A stretch of DNA of 12,184 bases. It comes from Candidatus Eiseniibacteriota bacterium (GTDB lineage Bacteria; Joyebacterota; Joyebacteria; Joyebacterales; Joyebacteraceae). The notes beneath the pieces were generated by a model. The model did not search any database. It saw nothing but the letters and a program-made list of their open reading frames with translations, and had not been told where the DNA came from. The position numbers and the translations under genes were made by a program. The first letter of the stretch is position 1. Each line of letters begins with the position of its first letter. Below are positions 6,241 through 12,184 of this stretch, in pieces. The stretch covers positions 1 through 12,184 of the forward strand of contig DAOWCM010000033.1 in NCBI GenBank assembly GCA_030639555.1, in the 5' to 3' direction.

Positions 6241-7143
6241 TCACGCGACCTTCCTGCACACGATCGTCAGTGTCGTGCAGGCAAGATCCTCCTTGCTGTA
6301 GCCGTCGTACTTCCGGGCGATTCGAAGCGAATCGATGTTACACAATCCAGCTCGATGCTCGACAAGTTCGAACCCGTGCGTACGAAAGGCCCTCAGCCAA
6401 TCTGACATCTGCAGCCTGTTGAAGTACTGCACGTCATTCTGGAAGAACGCTCTCCAAACTCCGTCTGAGTACTGGAGGTAGCTCTTGGGCGATTCCCTCG
6501 CCCTGTCGTAGTGAGAGAGATGATCGTCAATTCCTATTTGGTGGATCGAACATCCACCGGGCCTGAGAACTCTGTGCATGTTCGCGATCATCTCGTCGGT
6601 GTCCTGTTCCCGGACGTGCTCGAGGACGTGGAAACTGAACACCGTGTCAAACGACTCAGAAGCCAGGCCACGGAGAGTCCCCGAACCGTCGATAACGTAA
6701 TCCAGGTCAAGCAGGTCGTACAACTCCTCGAAGCTGCCGACCGATGAGATGCTATCAACGATCGCAGCCGCCTCGCCGTCCTGGTCGAACCCCGCGGCGG
6801 GGTGCTCCTTGAGGTCCGCGAACATCGCCTTCATTGCGGCCAGCTGCCGGTTGTCCCAGACATCGACCATCGTCATCGTCACGCGATGGAACACACGCAA
6901 GTAGAGCGAGTACCAGTGAACCCATCCCGTTCCGATCTCGAGGACCGGTCCACCGTCAGGGATTGCACGATGCCTGACACAGAGTTCGTCAAGGAACTTC
7001 GCCCGTTCGACATAGCAGTCGATGCCCGCGCGCCGCCTCCGCCTCTGCCCGAACCGGTTCCCCAATGCCCTGTACAACCTTCTCGTGAACCTGTTCATTG
7101 AGAAGGTCTTCAGCGCGGCAGCCGCAAGGACGTATCGGACCAT
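6241..7143 (-). CDS. Class I SAM-dependent methyltransferase
   Basis: This 300-residue protein has a Rossmann methyltransferase core. Motif I is VLEIGTGWVHW (67-77), the post-I acidic residue lies in TMVDVWDN (91-98), motif IV is SFDTVFSFHVLEHV (164-177), and LRPGG is at 193-197. That arrangement fits the Methyltransf_11/23-like group that modifies small molecules, lipids or glycans; the substrate is not predictable. Residues 17-38 are very basic (RRLYRALGNRFGQRRRRR), which could bind phosphate groups or membrane. The C-terminal third (200-300) has no motif I recognise. I take the ATG at 7143 because AGGGGGAG stands about 6 bases upstream, although the frame stays open to 7410. G+C is only about 54% over 6421-6660 by hand count, against 70% over 11341-11400, which suggests acquisition from elsewhere. 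It sits just upstream of the tRNA promoter. Confidence 0.85.
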   Translation of the reverse strand: MVRYVLAAAALKTFSMNRFTRRLYRALGNRFGQRRRRRAGIDCYVERAKFLDELCVRHRAIPDGGPVLEIGTGWVHWYSLYLRVFHRVTMTMVDVWDNRQLAAMKAMFADLKEHPAAGFDQDGEAAAIVDSISSVGSFEELYDLLDLDYVIDGSGTLRGLASESFDTVFSFHVLEHVREQDTDEMIANMHRVLRPGGCSIHQIGIDDHLSHYDRARESPKSYLQYSDGVWRAFFQNDVQYFNRLQMSDWLRAFRTHGFELVEHRAGLCNIDSLRIARKYDGYSKEDLACTTLTIVCRKVA

Positions 7144-7208
7144 GCCCGCTCCCCCTTCGTTGAGACCCCAGCCTGCTCCCTTGGCGCGCTGGCGAGCGAC
7201 CGGCCGTA

Positions 7209-7227
7209 CCGCGTCGTTCTGACGCGG
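7209..7227 (-). other. Hairpin in the methyltransferase leader
   Basis: Perfect 7-base stem CCGCGTC/GACGCGG with a 5-base loop, 66 bases before the methyltransferase ATG. It is close enough to influence translation or to be a remnant of an untranslated regulatory leader. No U-tract is present. Confidence 0.45.
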
Positions 7228-7246
7228 CATGACCTCTCCGCTCGCC

Positions 7247-7273
7247 TGCCTCCCCCCCCGACGGGGGAAGGCA
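7247..7273 (-). other. Poly-C/poly-G hairpin in the methyltransferase leader
   Basis: On the minus strand TGCCT-CCCCC pairs with GGGGG-AGGCA around GTC, with unpaired T and GG bulges. It contains an eight-base homopolymer run (C on the plus strand, 7252-7259), a place where slippage or sequencing-length error is likely. It is not followed by U residues. Confidence 0.45.
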
Positions 7274-7426
7274 CCGATTCCGCGGCAGAATCCCCCCGCC
7301 GCTCCCCGAGGTTCTGCAACCACCGCAACGCGGCCTACAGCGGCCTGCTCCGGCATGGGCATCTCCGACCAGGTGTGTGGAGTGGAACTGGTCGAAGCAG
7401 CGGGAAACACGGATGCTCCGGGGCCT

Positions 7427-7443
7427 GCCTGGCGGGGCCAGGC
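7427..7443 (-). terminator. Hairpin after glycogen synthase, possible weak terminator
   Basis: Perfect 7-base stem GCCTGGC/GCCAGGC with a 3-base loop, beginning 34 bases beyond the glycogen synthase stop. No U-tract follows, so termination would be weak or Rho-assisted. Its position at the end of the galT-glgA pair is the main reason for the call. Confidence 0.4.
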
Positions 7444-7476
7444 GGCGTGCCGCTCTCCTGAGCCCTGGGAAGTGAC

Positions 7477-8967
7477 TTATCCCTGCGGAGCAATCTCAGC
7501 GGCCCGCCGGTAGAGCTCGACGTACTTGCCCGCGGACGCCCCCCAGCTGTAGTCGAGGGCCATCCCACGGCTCACAAGACCCTTCCAGACCTCGCCGTCG
7601 CCGTACGCCGCGACCGCCCGCTCGATGGCCTCGAGCATCGCTGCCGCCTCGTACTCCTCGAAGACGAAGCCGGTTCCCGTTCCCATCGATGGGTCGAAGT
7701 CCAGAACCGTGTCCGCAAGCCCCCCGGTAGCCCGAACGATCGGGACGGTGCCGTAACGCAGGCTGTACATCTGGTTCAGTCCGCAGGGCTCGTAGCGGGA
7801 GGGCATCAGGAACATGTCCGACCCCGCCTCGATAAGGTGGGCCAACTCATTGTCGAACGTCAGGTGCGCCGCGACCCGCTCCGGATGCTCGTCAGCGAGC
7901 CCCGACAGGAACTCATGGTACTCCTCCTGCCCTGTTCCCAGGACCACGAGGGTGGCGCCCGTCCTCAGGATTGCCTCCGCCTTCTCCTTGATCAGATCGA
8001 ACCCCTTCTGGTCCGCCAGTCTGGACACCATTCCTATGACGGGAACATTGGGATCACCCGACAGGCCGGAGCGCTCGAGCAGCTCTCTCTTGCAGACGCC
8101 CTTGCCGGCCATTTCCCCGGGCGAGTAGCGCGCCGGTATCAGCGTGTCCACGGACGGGTCCCAGACGGAGTAGTCGACGCCGTTCAGTATCCCCAGGAGC
8201 CTCCCGCTGTCCCGCTTCTCGGCGAGCACTCCCTCGAGGCCCAGCCCGAATTCCGGCAGGCTGGAGATCTCCTCCGCGTAACGCTCGCTTACCGTGTTGA
8301 CGTAGTCGGCGAACTCGATTCCCAGCTTGAGCGTGCTCACCGTGCCGTCGTACTCGAACGGGCTGCCCGGGACACACCGATCCTCCGAGATCCCGAGCGC
8401 CGGCAGGAGCTCTGGTTCAAACTGCCCCAGATAGCCCAGATTGTGAATACTGAAGATGACGCCGGCGCTTCCGATCCCGGGAGCGCCACCGTAGAACTCG
8501 CGCAGGTAGACCGCCGCCATGGCAGTGTGGTGGTCGTTCAGGTGCAGCACGTCGGGCTTGAGTCTCAGTGCCACCGCCGCCTCCAGGACCGCGCGGCTGA
8601 ACAGAGCGTATCGCTCGACCTCATCCGGGTACCCTTGTCCGGTCCCGGAGTCGACGTAGATGCCCTCCCGATCGAAGTAGCCGTCGTGCCCGATGAGATA
8701 GACGATCACCTCATCGCAACCGGGCATCAGACCGCGCCAGATCTCGACCGTTTCATCCCTTTCCCCCATCGGTACGGCCACCGCGCCCGGATCGCCGAGC
8801 CTGGTGAAGCCGTAGGACCTGGCATCGACGGACCCGTACTTCGGCAGAAAGACGGACACTTCGTGCCCGAGTTCGGCCGACGCCTTCGAGAGCGCTCCCA
8901 CAACGTCAGAGAGGCCGCCGACCCGTGCAAAGGGCGCGACCTCCGCGGCTGCCATCAGTATCCTCAA
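7477..8967 (-). CDS. glgA: Glycogen synthase (GT5 family)
   Basis: This 496-residue protein is full length for GlgA. The N-terminal Rossmann domain opens MRILMAAAEVAPFARVGGLSD, with the donor-binding VGGLSDVVG loop. The C-terminal GT-B domain holds GMVSRLADQKG (312-322), SRYEPCGLNQMYSLRYGT (390-407) with E393, and TGGLADTV (414-421). It transfers glucose from ADP-glucose (or UDP-glucose) to growing alpha-1,4-glucan in the cytosol. Residue 15 is Arg where the E. coli enzyme has the donor-contacting Lys15. The start is TTG at 8967-8965, overlapping the galT stop as TTGA. AAGGAGGAG lies about 10 bases upstream, and the next in-frame ATG (Met5) would cut into the first strand. This coupling implies co-translation with galT. 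Stop is TAA. Confidence 0.95.
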   Translation of the reverse strand: MRILMAAAEVAPFARVGGLSDVVGALSKASAELGHEVSVFLPKYGSVDARSYGFTRLGDPGAVAVPMGERDETVEIWRGLMPGCDEVIVYLIGHDGYFDREGIYVDSGTGQGYPDEVERYALFSRAVLEAAVALRLKPDVLHLNDHHTAMAAVYLREFYGGAPGIGSAGVIFSIHNLGYLGQFEPELLPALGISEDRCVPGSPFEYDGTVSTLKLGIEFADYVNTVSERYAEEISSLPEFGLGLEGVLAEKRDSGRLLGILNGVDYSVWDPSVDTLIPARYSPGEMAGKGVCKRELLERSGLSGDPNVPVIGMVSRLADQKGFDLIKEKAEAILRTGATLVVLGTGQEEYHEFLSGLADEHPERVAAHLTFDNELAHLIEAGSDMFLMPSRYEPCGLNQMYSLRYGTVPIVRATGGLADTVLDFDPSMGTGTGFVFEEYEAAAMLEAIERAVAAYGDGEVWKGLVSRGMALDYSWGASAGKYVELYRRAAEIAPQG

Positions 8968-9983
8968 GCCTTGATCTCCTCCTTGAAGACCTCGACCTCA
9001 CGCAGGTATCTCGCGGCCTCCTCGGGGGGCACGGGATTGATGTAGAAGCCCGACCCCCACTCGAAACCCGCCATCTTCGTGAGCTTCGGCATTATCTCGA
9101 TGTGCCAGTGGTAGTACTTCAGGTCCGTTTCGCCGCTCGGCGCCGTGTGCACGATGAAATTGTACGGTGGGCTCCCGAGCGCGCTGTTGACGCGCATCAA
9201 TGTCTCCTTGAGCACCTCCGCGAGCCGCGGCCGCATTTCGTCGTCCATCATCTCGAAGGACGAGTGATGCGCCGTCGGGAGGATCCACGTCTCAAACGGG
9301 AACCGCGCTGCGAACGGAGCCAGCGCTACGAAGCTGTCGTTCTCGCAGACGATGCGCGCCTTCGTCCATTCCTCCTGAGCAACGATATCGCAGTAGACGC
9401 ACCTCTCCTTGTAGCTGTAGTACTTCTTGCTGCCGGCCAGCTCTTCCGTCAGGCGCTTCGGGAGAATCGGCAGGGCGATCAGCTGGGAGTGTGGATGCTG
9501 AAGTGACGCCCCCGCGGCGTTCCCGTTGTTGCGGAAGACCTGGATGTACCTGAACCTGCTGTCCCCCTGAAGGTCGAGCATCCGCTGCTGCATCGCCTTG
9601 ATGACGAGAGCGACGTGGCCGACCGGGAGGTCGGCGAGCTGCCGGTCGTGCTCCGGTGTCTCGATGATGACCTCGTGAGCGCCGACGCCGCTCATCTTGT
9701 CGTACATGCCCTCGCCTGCCCTGTCCAGGTCCCCCTCGATGGACAGCGCCGGGAACTTGTTCGGGACAACTCGGACCTTCCAGCCGGGCGTGTTCGGAGC
9801 GGTGCCGCGGGCTCGGTACGCCAGCACCTCGGGAGGTGTCTTGTCCTCGTTGCCCGCGTCGAACGGACAGAAGCCGCTCTTCTTCTCCTCGGGTTCGGTC
9901 GCGAAATCCGTCGGTCGCTTCCCGCGCTCGGTGGCGATGATGACCCAACGGCCGAGTACCGGGTCCTTCCTCAGTTGCGGCAT
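8964..9983 (-). CDS. galT: Galactose-1-phosphate uridylyltransferase (HIT superfamily)
   Basis: This 339-residue enzyme swaps UMP between UDP-glucose and galactose-1-phosphate (Leloir pathway). The active-site nucleophile motif is LQHPHSQLIALP (161-172, H163-P-H165). N-terminal RKDPVLGRWVIIATERGKRP is standard. The C-terminal half has HWHIEIMPKLT (292-302). Metal-site features are mixed: FCPFD (38-42) has only one Cys, with Asp42 where many members have the second, while a separate CVYC (195-198) is present. The ATG at 9983 is chosen because AAGAGGAAG lies about 7 bases upstream and homologues start at MPQLRKDP-like sequence; a GTG at 10013 would add ten residues unlike the family. Pairing with glgA suggests it feeds hexose-1-phosphate into glucan synthesis, and related enzymes may use ADP- or other sugars. 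Confidence 0.93.
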   Translation of the reverse strand: MPQLRKDPVLGRWVIIATERGKRPTDFATEPEEKKSGFCPFDAGNEDKTPPEVLAYRARGTAPNTPGWKVRVVPNKFPALSIEGDLDRAGEGMYDKMSGVGAHEVIIETPEHDRQLADLPVGHVALVIKAMQQRMLDLQGDSRFRYIQVFRNNGNAAGASLQHPHSQLIALPILPKRLTEELAGSKKYYSYKERCVYCDIVAQEEWTKARIVCENDSFVALAPFAARFPFETWILPTAHHSSFEMMDDEMRPRLAEVLKETLMRVNSALGSPPYNFIVHTAPSGETDLKYYHWHIEIMPKLTKMAGFEWGSGFYINPVPPEEAARYLREVEVFKEEIKA

Positions 9984-10179
9984 TCGTCTTCCTCTTGGTG
10001 CCCGAGCCCACACCCTCGGTGCGGAAGTGGCGGCGGGCCTGGGTGGCCGCTGCCGCCTTTGACGTTGAAGCTACAAGCGCTACCGGAACGAGAGCCCGCG
10101 GTCGGGCGCCACGTCCCCTGATTACCTTAGGACCGCTCACCCACGACGTGGTCACCAGACCTTCTCAGGCTCGCTCTCG

Positions 10180-11235
10180 CTACTTCCCGTCCCTGGCCCG
10201 GAGGGCCGCAACTATCCGCCTGACGTCGCCGGCCCGGTCCTTTGGAATAACCAGCGTGGCATCAGCCGTTCTGACGACGACCACGCCGCTCATACCGAGA
10301 ACCGCCACGGTGCCGCTCTCCGAGTACGCAACGCAGTCGCTCGAGTCTATGACCAGCGCGTCTCCCCGCACCGTGTTGCCGTCCTCGTCGCCCGGCCATA
10401 TTCTGGCGATCGCCGGCCACGCCCCGACGTCGTCCCATCCGAAGTCGGCCGGGACCACGAGAACTCCGTCGGCCTTCTCCATGATGCCGTAGTCGACGGA
10501 TATCCCCTCGACCGACTCGTAGAAGTTGACCAGTTCGTCGTCGAAGCCGGCGTCACCCGGTCCGCACGAGACCCCCGCGAGCGCGGCGGCCACGTCGGGA
10601 AGGCGCCTCTCCAGCTCCGCGAGGAAGACGTCAGCGCGCCAGATGAACACCCCGCTGTTCCAGAAGTACCCACCGGCCTCGATGTAACCCTCGGCCCCTT
10701 CAAGGTCGGGCTTCTCCTCGAACGACTCGACCTCGAAGACGCCGTCAAGGCCGCACGAGCGTCCGGCTCTGATGTAACCGTACCCCGTCTCGGGCCTCGT
10801 TGGCCGGATGCCGAGCGTGACGAGTGCCCTCTTCGTCTCCGCGGCGCCGACAGCCAGTTCTATCGCGGCGCGGAAGCTGTCGTCGTCACCGACTACGTGG
10901 TCTGCGGGAAGCACGACCATGATGGCGTCGGAGTCCTCGGCAGCCAGGAGCTTCGCCGCGAGCGCGATGGCCGGAGCAGTGTTCTTAGCCTGAGGCTCTC
11001 CGATGATCCGGTGAGCCGGAATGGGAGCGAGCTCCTCGACCATCCTGCCTCTAAGGGCCCCGCTCGTCATCACGAGGGCGTCCGGCAGCGACACGAGGGT
11101 GGCAATGCGCAGCAGTGTGTTGCCCACCAAAGTGGACTCCCCCGTGAGACTGAGGAGCTGCTTCGGCCTGGCCCTGGTGCTCATCGGCCAGAGCCTCTCG
11201 CCCCAGCCTCCCGCCAGTATCACCGCGTACGTCAT
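10180..11235 (-). CDS. manC: Mannose-1-phosphate guanylyltransferase
   Basis: This 351-residue enzyme makes GDP-mannose from GTP and mannose-1-phosphate for glycan, lipopolysaccharide or exopolysaccharide synthesis. The nucleotidyltransferase signature is AGGWGERLWPMSTRARPKQ (8-26). Further landmarks are VLPADHV, RPETGYGYI, FEEKPD and GGYFWNSGVFIW. It lacks the C-terminal mannose-6-phosphate isomerase (cupin) domain of bifunctional ManC, so isomerase must be elsewhere. The ATG at 11235 is preceded by GGAGG, 5 bases away. The possible GTG at 11247 overlaps that ribosome site and is rejected. It follows the prenyl synthase after 21 bases, probably in one transcript. A 196-base gap to galT contains no clear promoter or terminator. 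Stop is TAG. Confidence 0.94.
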   Translation of the reverse strand: MTYAVILAGGWGERLWPMSTRARPKQLLSLTGESTLVGNTLLRIATLVSLPDALVMTSGALRGRMVEELAPIPAHRIIGEPQAKNTAPAIALAAKLLAAEDSDAIMVVLPADHVVGDDDSFRAAIELAVGAAETKRALVTLGIRPTRPETGYGYIRAGRSCGLDGVFEVESFEEKPDLEGAEGYIEAGGYFWNSGVFIWRADVFLAELERRLPDVAAALAGVSCGPGDAGFDDELVNFYESVEGISVDYGIMEKADGVLVVPADFGWDDVGAWPAIARIWPGDEDGNTVRGDALVIDSSDCVAYSESGTVAVLGMSGVVVVRTADATLVIPKDRAGDVRRIVAALRARDGK

Positions 11236-11256
11236 CGGGCCCTCCACCCGTCACGC

Positions 11257-12150
11257 TCAGTGCGATCTGTCGAGGCAGTACGCCGCGATCTCGTCCAGCA
11301 TCACCGTGTCCCCGTCCAGGGCGCCCAGCACCTCACGGGCCCGCGAGATCAGTCGACCCGCCGACTCCCTCGCCCCCTCGACGCCGTGGATCGTCACGAA
11401 CGTCGCTTTATCGACGTCCTTGCCGACGTCCTTACCGCCCTCCTCGGGGTCACCCTCCGCGTCGAGGATGTCGTCGATGATCTGGTAGGCCAGTCCGAGG
11501 CTGCCCGCGTACTGCCTCAGCCCATCCAGCCCCTCGGGCGTCGCCCCCAGCAGCGTGCCACCGAGCGTGGCGGCCACAACAAAGAGCGTTCCCGTTTTGC
11601 GTGCCTGGATGTACTCGAGAGTCTCGTTGTCGACGTTGCGGCGCCCGGCGATCTCGAGATCGACGTGCTGTCCGCCGACCATGCCGTACGACCCGACGGC
11701 CGTCGCGAGGTCGCGCACGGCCTTCGCCACGCTCGGACCGTCCGCCCCCACGTCCACCCCGTTGTCCGCCACGAGCTTGAACGCGTGCATGAGAAGCGCG
11801 TCGGCCGAGAGAATACCGGTCGCCACACCGAAGGCCCTGTGGGTCGTGGGTTGACCGCGACGCGTCATGGCGTCGTCCATGGATGGGAGATCGTCGAGCA
11901 CGAGCGAGCAGCAGTGTACGTACTCGACGGAGCAGGCCGACTTGACGATCTTCGCACGGTCGTGGCCAAGCGCGCGGGCCGAGGCGAAGGCAATGATGGG
12001 TCTCAGGCGCTTGCCACCGTTCAGCACGGAGTACCTGATGGCCTCGTGGATCCGCTCGGGATACTCGCCCTCATCAGGAAGATGCCGCTCGAGTTCCTCC
12101 TCGACCTGTCGACGTTCCTGTTCGAGAACAGTGGCGATGTTCAAGATCAC
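11257..12150 (-). CDS. Polyprenyl diphosphate synthase (geranylgeranyl/farnesyl type)
   Basis: This 297-residue trans-prenyltransferase of the IspA/CrtE family condenses isopentenyl diphosphate onto allylic diphosphates in the cytosol. It has GGKRLRPI (45-52), the first aspartate-rich motif DDLPSMDD (86-93) followed by RRGQPTTH, the KTG of the active site (185-187), GGQHVDL (159-165) and the second motif YQIIDDILD (222-230). Residue 81, five before the first motif, is Cys instead of the Tyr of E. coli IspA. VLDDLPSMDDA also resembles CrtE more than IspA, so the C20 product is a reasonable guess. The GTG at 12150 has GAGGAG 4 bases upstream and overlaps the previous stop as GTGA. A TTG two codons later is possible. 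The gene heads the run towards manC. Confidence 0.93.
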   Translation of the reverse strand: MILNIATVLEQERRQVEEELERHLPDEGEYPERIHEAIRYSVLNGGKRLRPIIAFASARALGHDRAKIVKSACSVEYVHCCSLVLDDLPSMDDAMTRRGQPTTHRAFGVATGILSADALLMHAFKLVADNGVDVGADGPSVAKAVRDLATAVGSYGMVGGQHVDLEIAGRRNVDNETLEYIQARKTGTLFVVAATLGGTLLGATPEGLDGLRQYAGSLGLAYQIIDDILDAEGDPEEGGKDVGKDVDKATFVTIHGVEGARESAGRLISRAREVLGALDGDTVMLDEIAAYCLDRSH

Positions 12151-12184
12151 TCGCTCCTCGACGTGCGCGTGGCCGGCGCCTCTA
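12147..12184 (-). CDS. C-terminal end of an upstream gene (window edge)
   Basis: On the minus strand a frame enters from the right edge, reads EAPATRTSRSE and stops at TGA (12149-12147), overlapping the GTG of the prenyl synthase as GTGA. Such 4-base overlaps are typical of coupled genes. In many bacteria the small subunit of exonuclease VII (xseB) precedes this synthase, but eleven residues cannot show that. The same strand is also open in the synthase frame to the edge, so the overlap reading is likely rather than certain. Confidence 0.35.
   Translation of the reverse strand, partial: EAPATRTSRSE

Larger units (their letters stand above)
7144..7476 (-). other. 333-base gene-free leader between glycogen synthase and methyltransferase
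   Basis: I find no convincing gene here. The frame continuous with the methyltransferase is open to 7410 but its translation is rich in Gly, Ala and Arg and resembles nothing I know. The stretch holds at least three strong hairpins (listed separately) and a short GATTC/GAATC inverted repeat at 7276-7292. I see no good -35/-10 pair on the minus strand, so how the methyltransferase is transcribed remains open. Confidence 0.6.

Noticed and set aside
7144..7410. Upstream extension of the methyltransferase frame to 7410
   Set aside because: The extra 89 residues are Gly/Ala/Arg-rich with no family resemblance, and the AGGGGGAG before the ATG at 7143 marks a better start.
7837..9045. 402-codon plus-strand open frame opposite glgA
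   Set aside because: glgA has conserved GT5 motifs throughout; the opposite frame has none.
9984..10013. GTG at 10013 as galT start
   Set aside because: It would add ten residues (Arg/Gly-rich) not seen in the family; the ATG at 9983 has a good ribosome site and the family N-terminus.
10141..10151. Palindrome CCACG-A-CGTGG between manC and galT
   Set aside because: An 11-base palindrome with a one-base centre could be an operator, but it is single, short and no promoter elements lie beside it.

Overview
This is a high-GC bacterial chromosome window in which every gene I can support lies on the minus strand, so transcription runs from position 12184 towards 1. The organism looks like a little-studied bacterium of the FCB type (candidate phyla in the Eisenbacteria, Krumholzibacteriota or Latescibacteria range). 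That is an inference, not a proof. It rests on G+C-rich coding sequence, a secreted protein ending in a FlgD-type Ig-like domain with the 'YDVAGRLVR ... ASGCYFFVL' pattern common in those groups, and a generic gram-negative-like gene set. There is no sign of a phage, insertion sequence or CRISPR array.

Layout in the direction of transcription. (1) 12184-7477, precursor and polysaccharide block: the last codons of an unidentified upstream gene overlap a polyprenyl diphosphate synthase by 4 bases. A monofunctional mannose-1-phosphate guanylyltransferase follows after 21 bases. After a 196-base gap come galactose-1-phosphate uridylyltransferase and glycogen synthase, which overlap by 4 bases (TTGA). 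These genes supply isoprenoid chains, GDP-mannose, UDP-sugars and alpha-1,4-glucan. (2) 7476-7144, a 333-base gene-free leader with several hairpins. (3) 7143-6241, a SAM-dependent methyltransferase of distinctly lower G+C than its neighbours. (4) 6196-5785, a consensus-like promoter (TTGACA, 17 bases, TATACT) driving tRNA-Gly(GCC), tRNA-Cys(GCA) and tRNA-Leu(UAA). All three have encoded CCA ends, and both spacers fold into strong hairpins. (5) 5528-3333, a secreted multidomain glycosidase-like protein with a C-terminal FlgD-type domain, followed by a hairpin. (6) 3220-1, a promoter and then an apparent operon: a CvpA-family membrane protein, a Clp/Hsp100-like AAA+ protein overlapping it by 11 bases, and after 25 bases an aldehyde dehydrogenase cut off by the window edge.

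The most unusual item is the Clp-like protein at 551-2482. It has the two-AAA layout of ClpA/ClpB. However, it has lost the Walker B acidic residues or catalytic Glu in both modules, both arginine fingers and the aromatic pore residues, while keeping an intact Walker A and sensor 2 in the second module. It looks like a nucleotide-binding pseudo-unfoldase tied to a CvpA membrane protein. The rest of the window is mostly recognisable housekeeping and envelope or storage-sugar metabolism. I see no complete new defence or mobile system.
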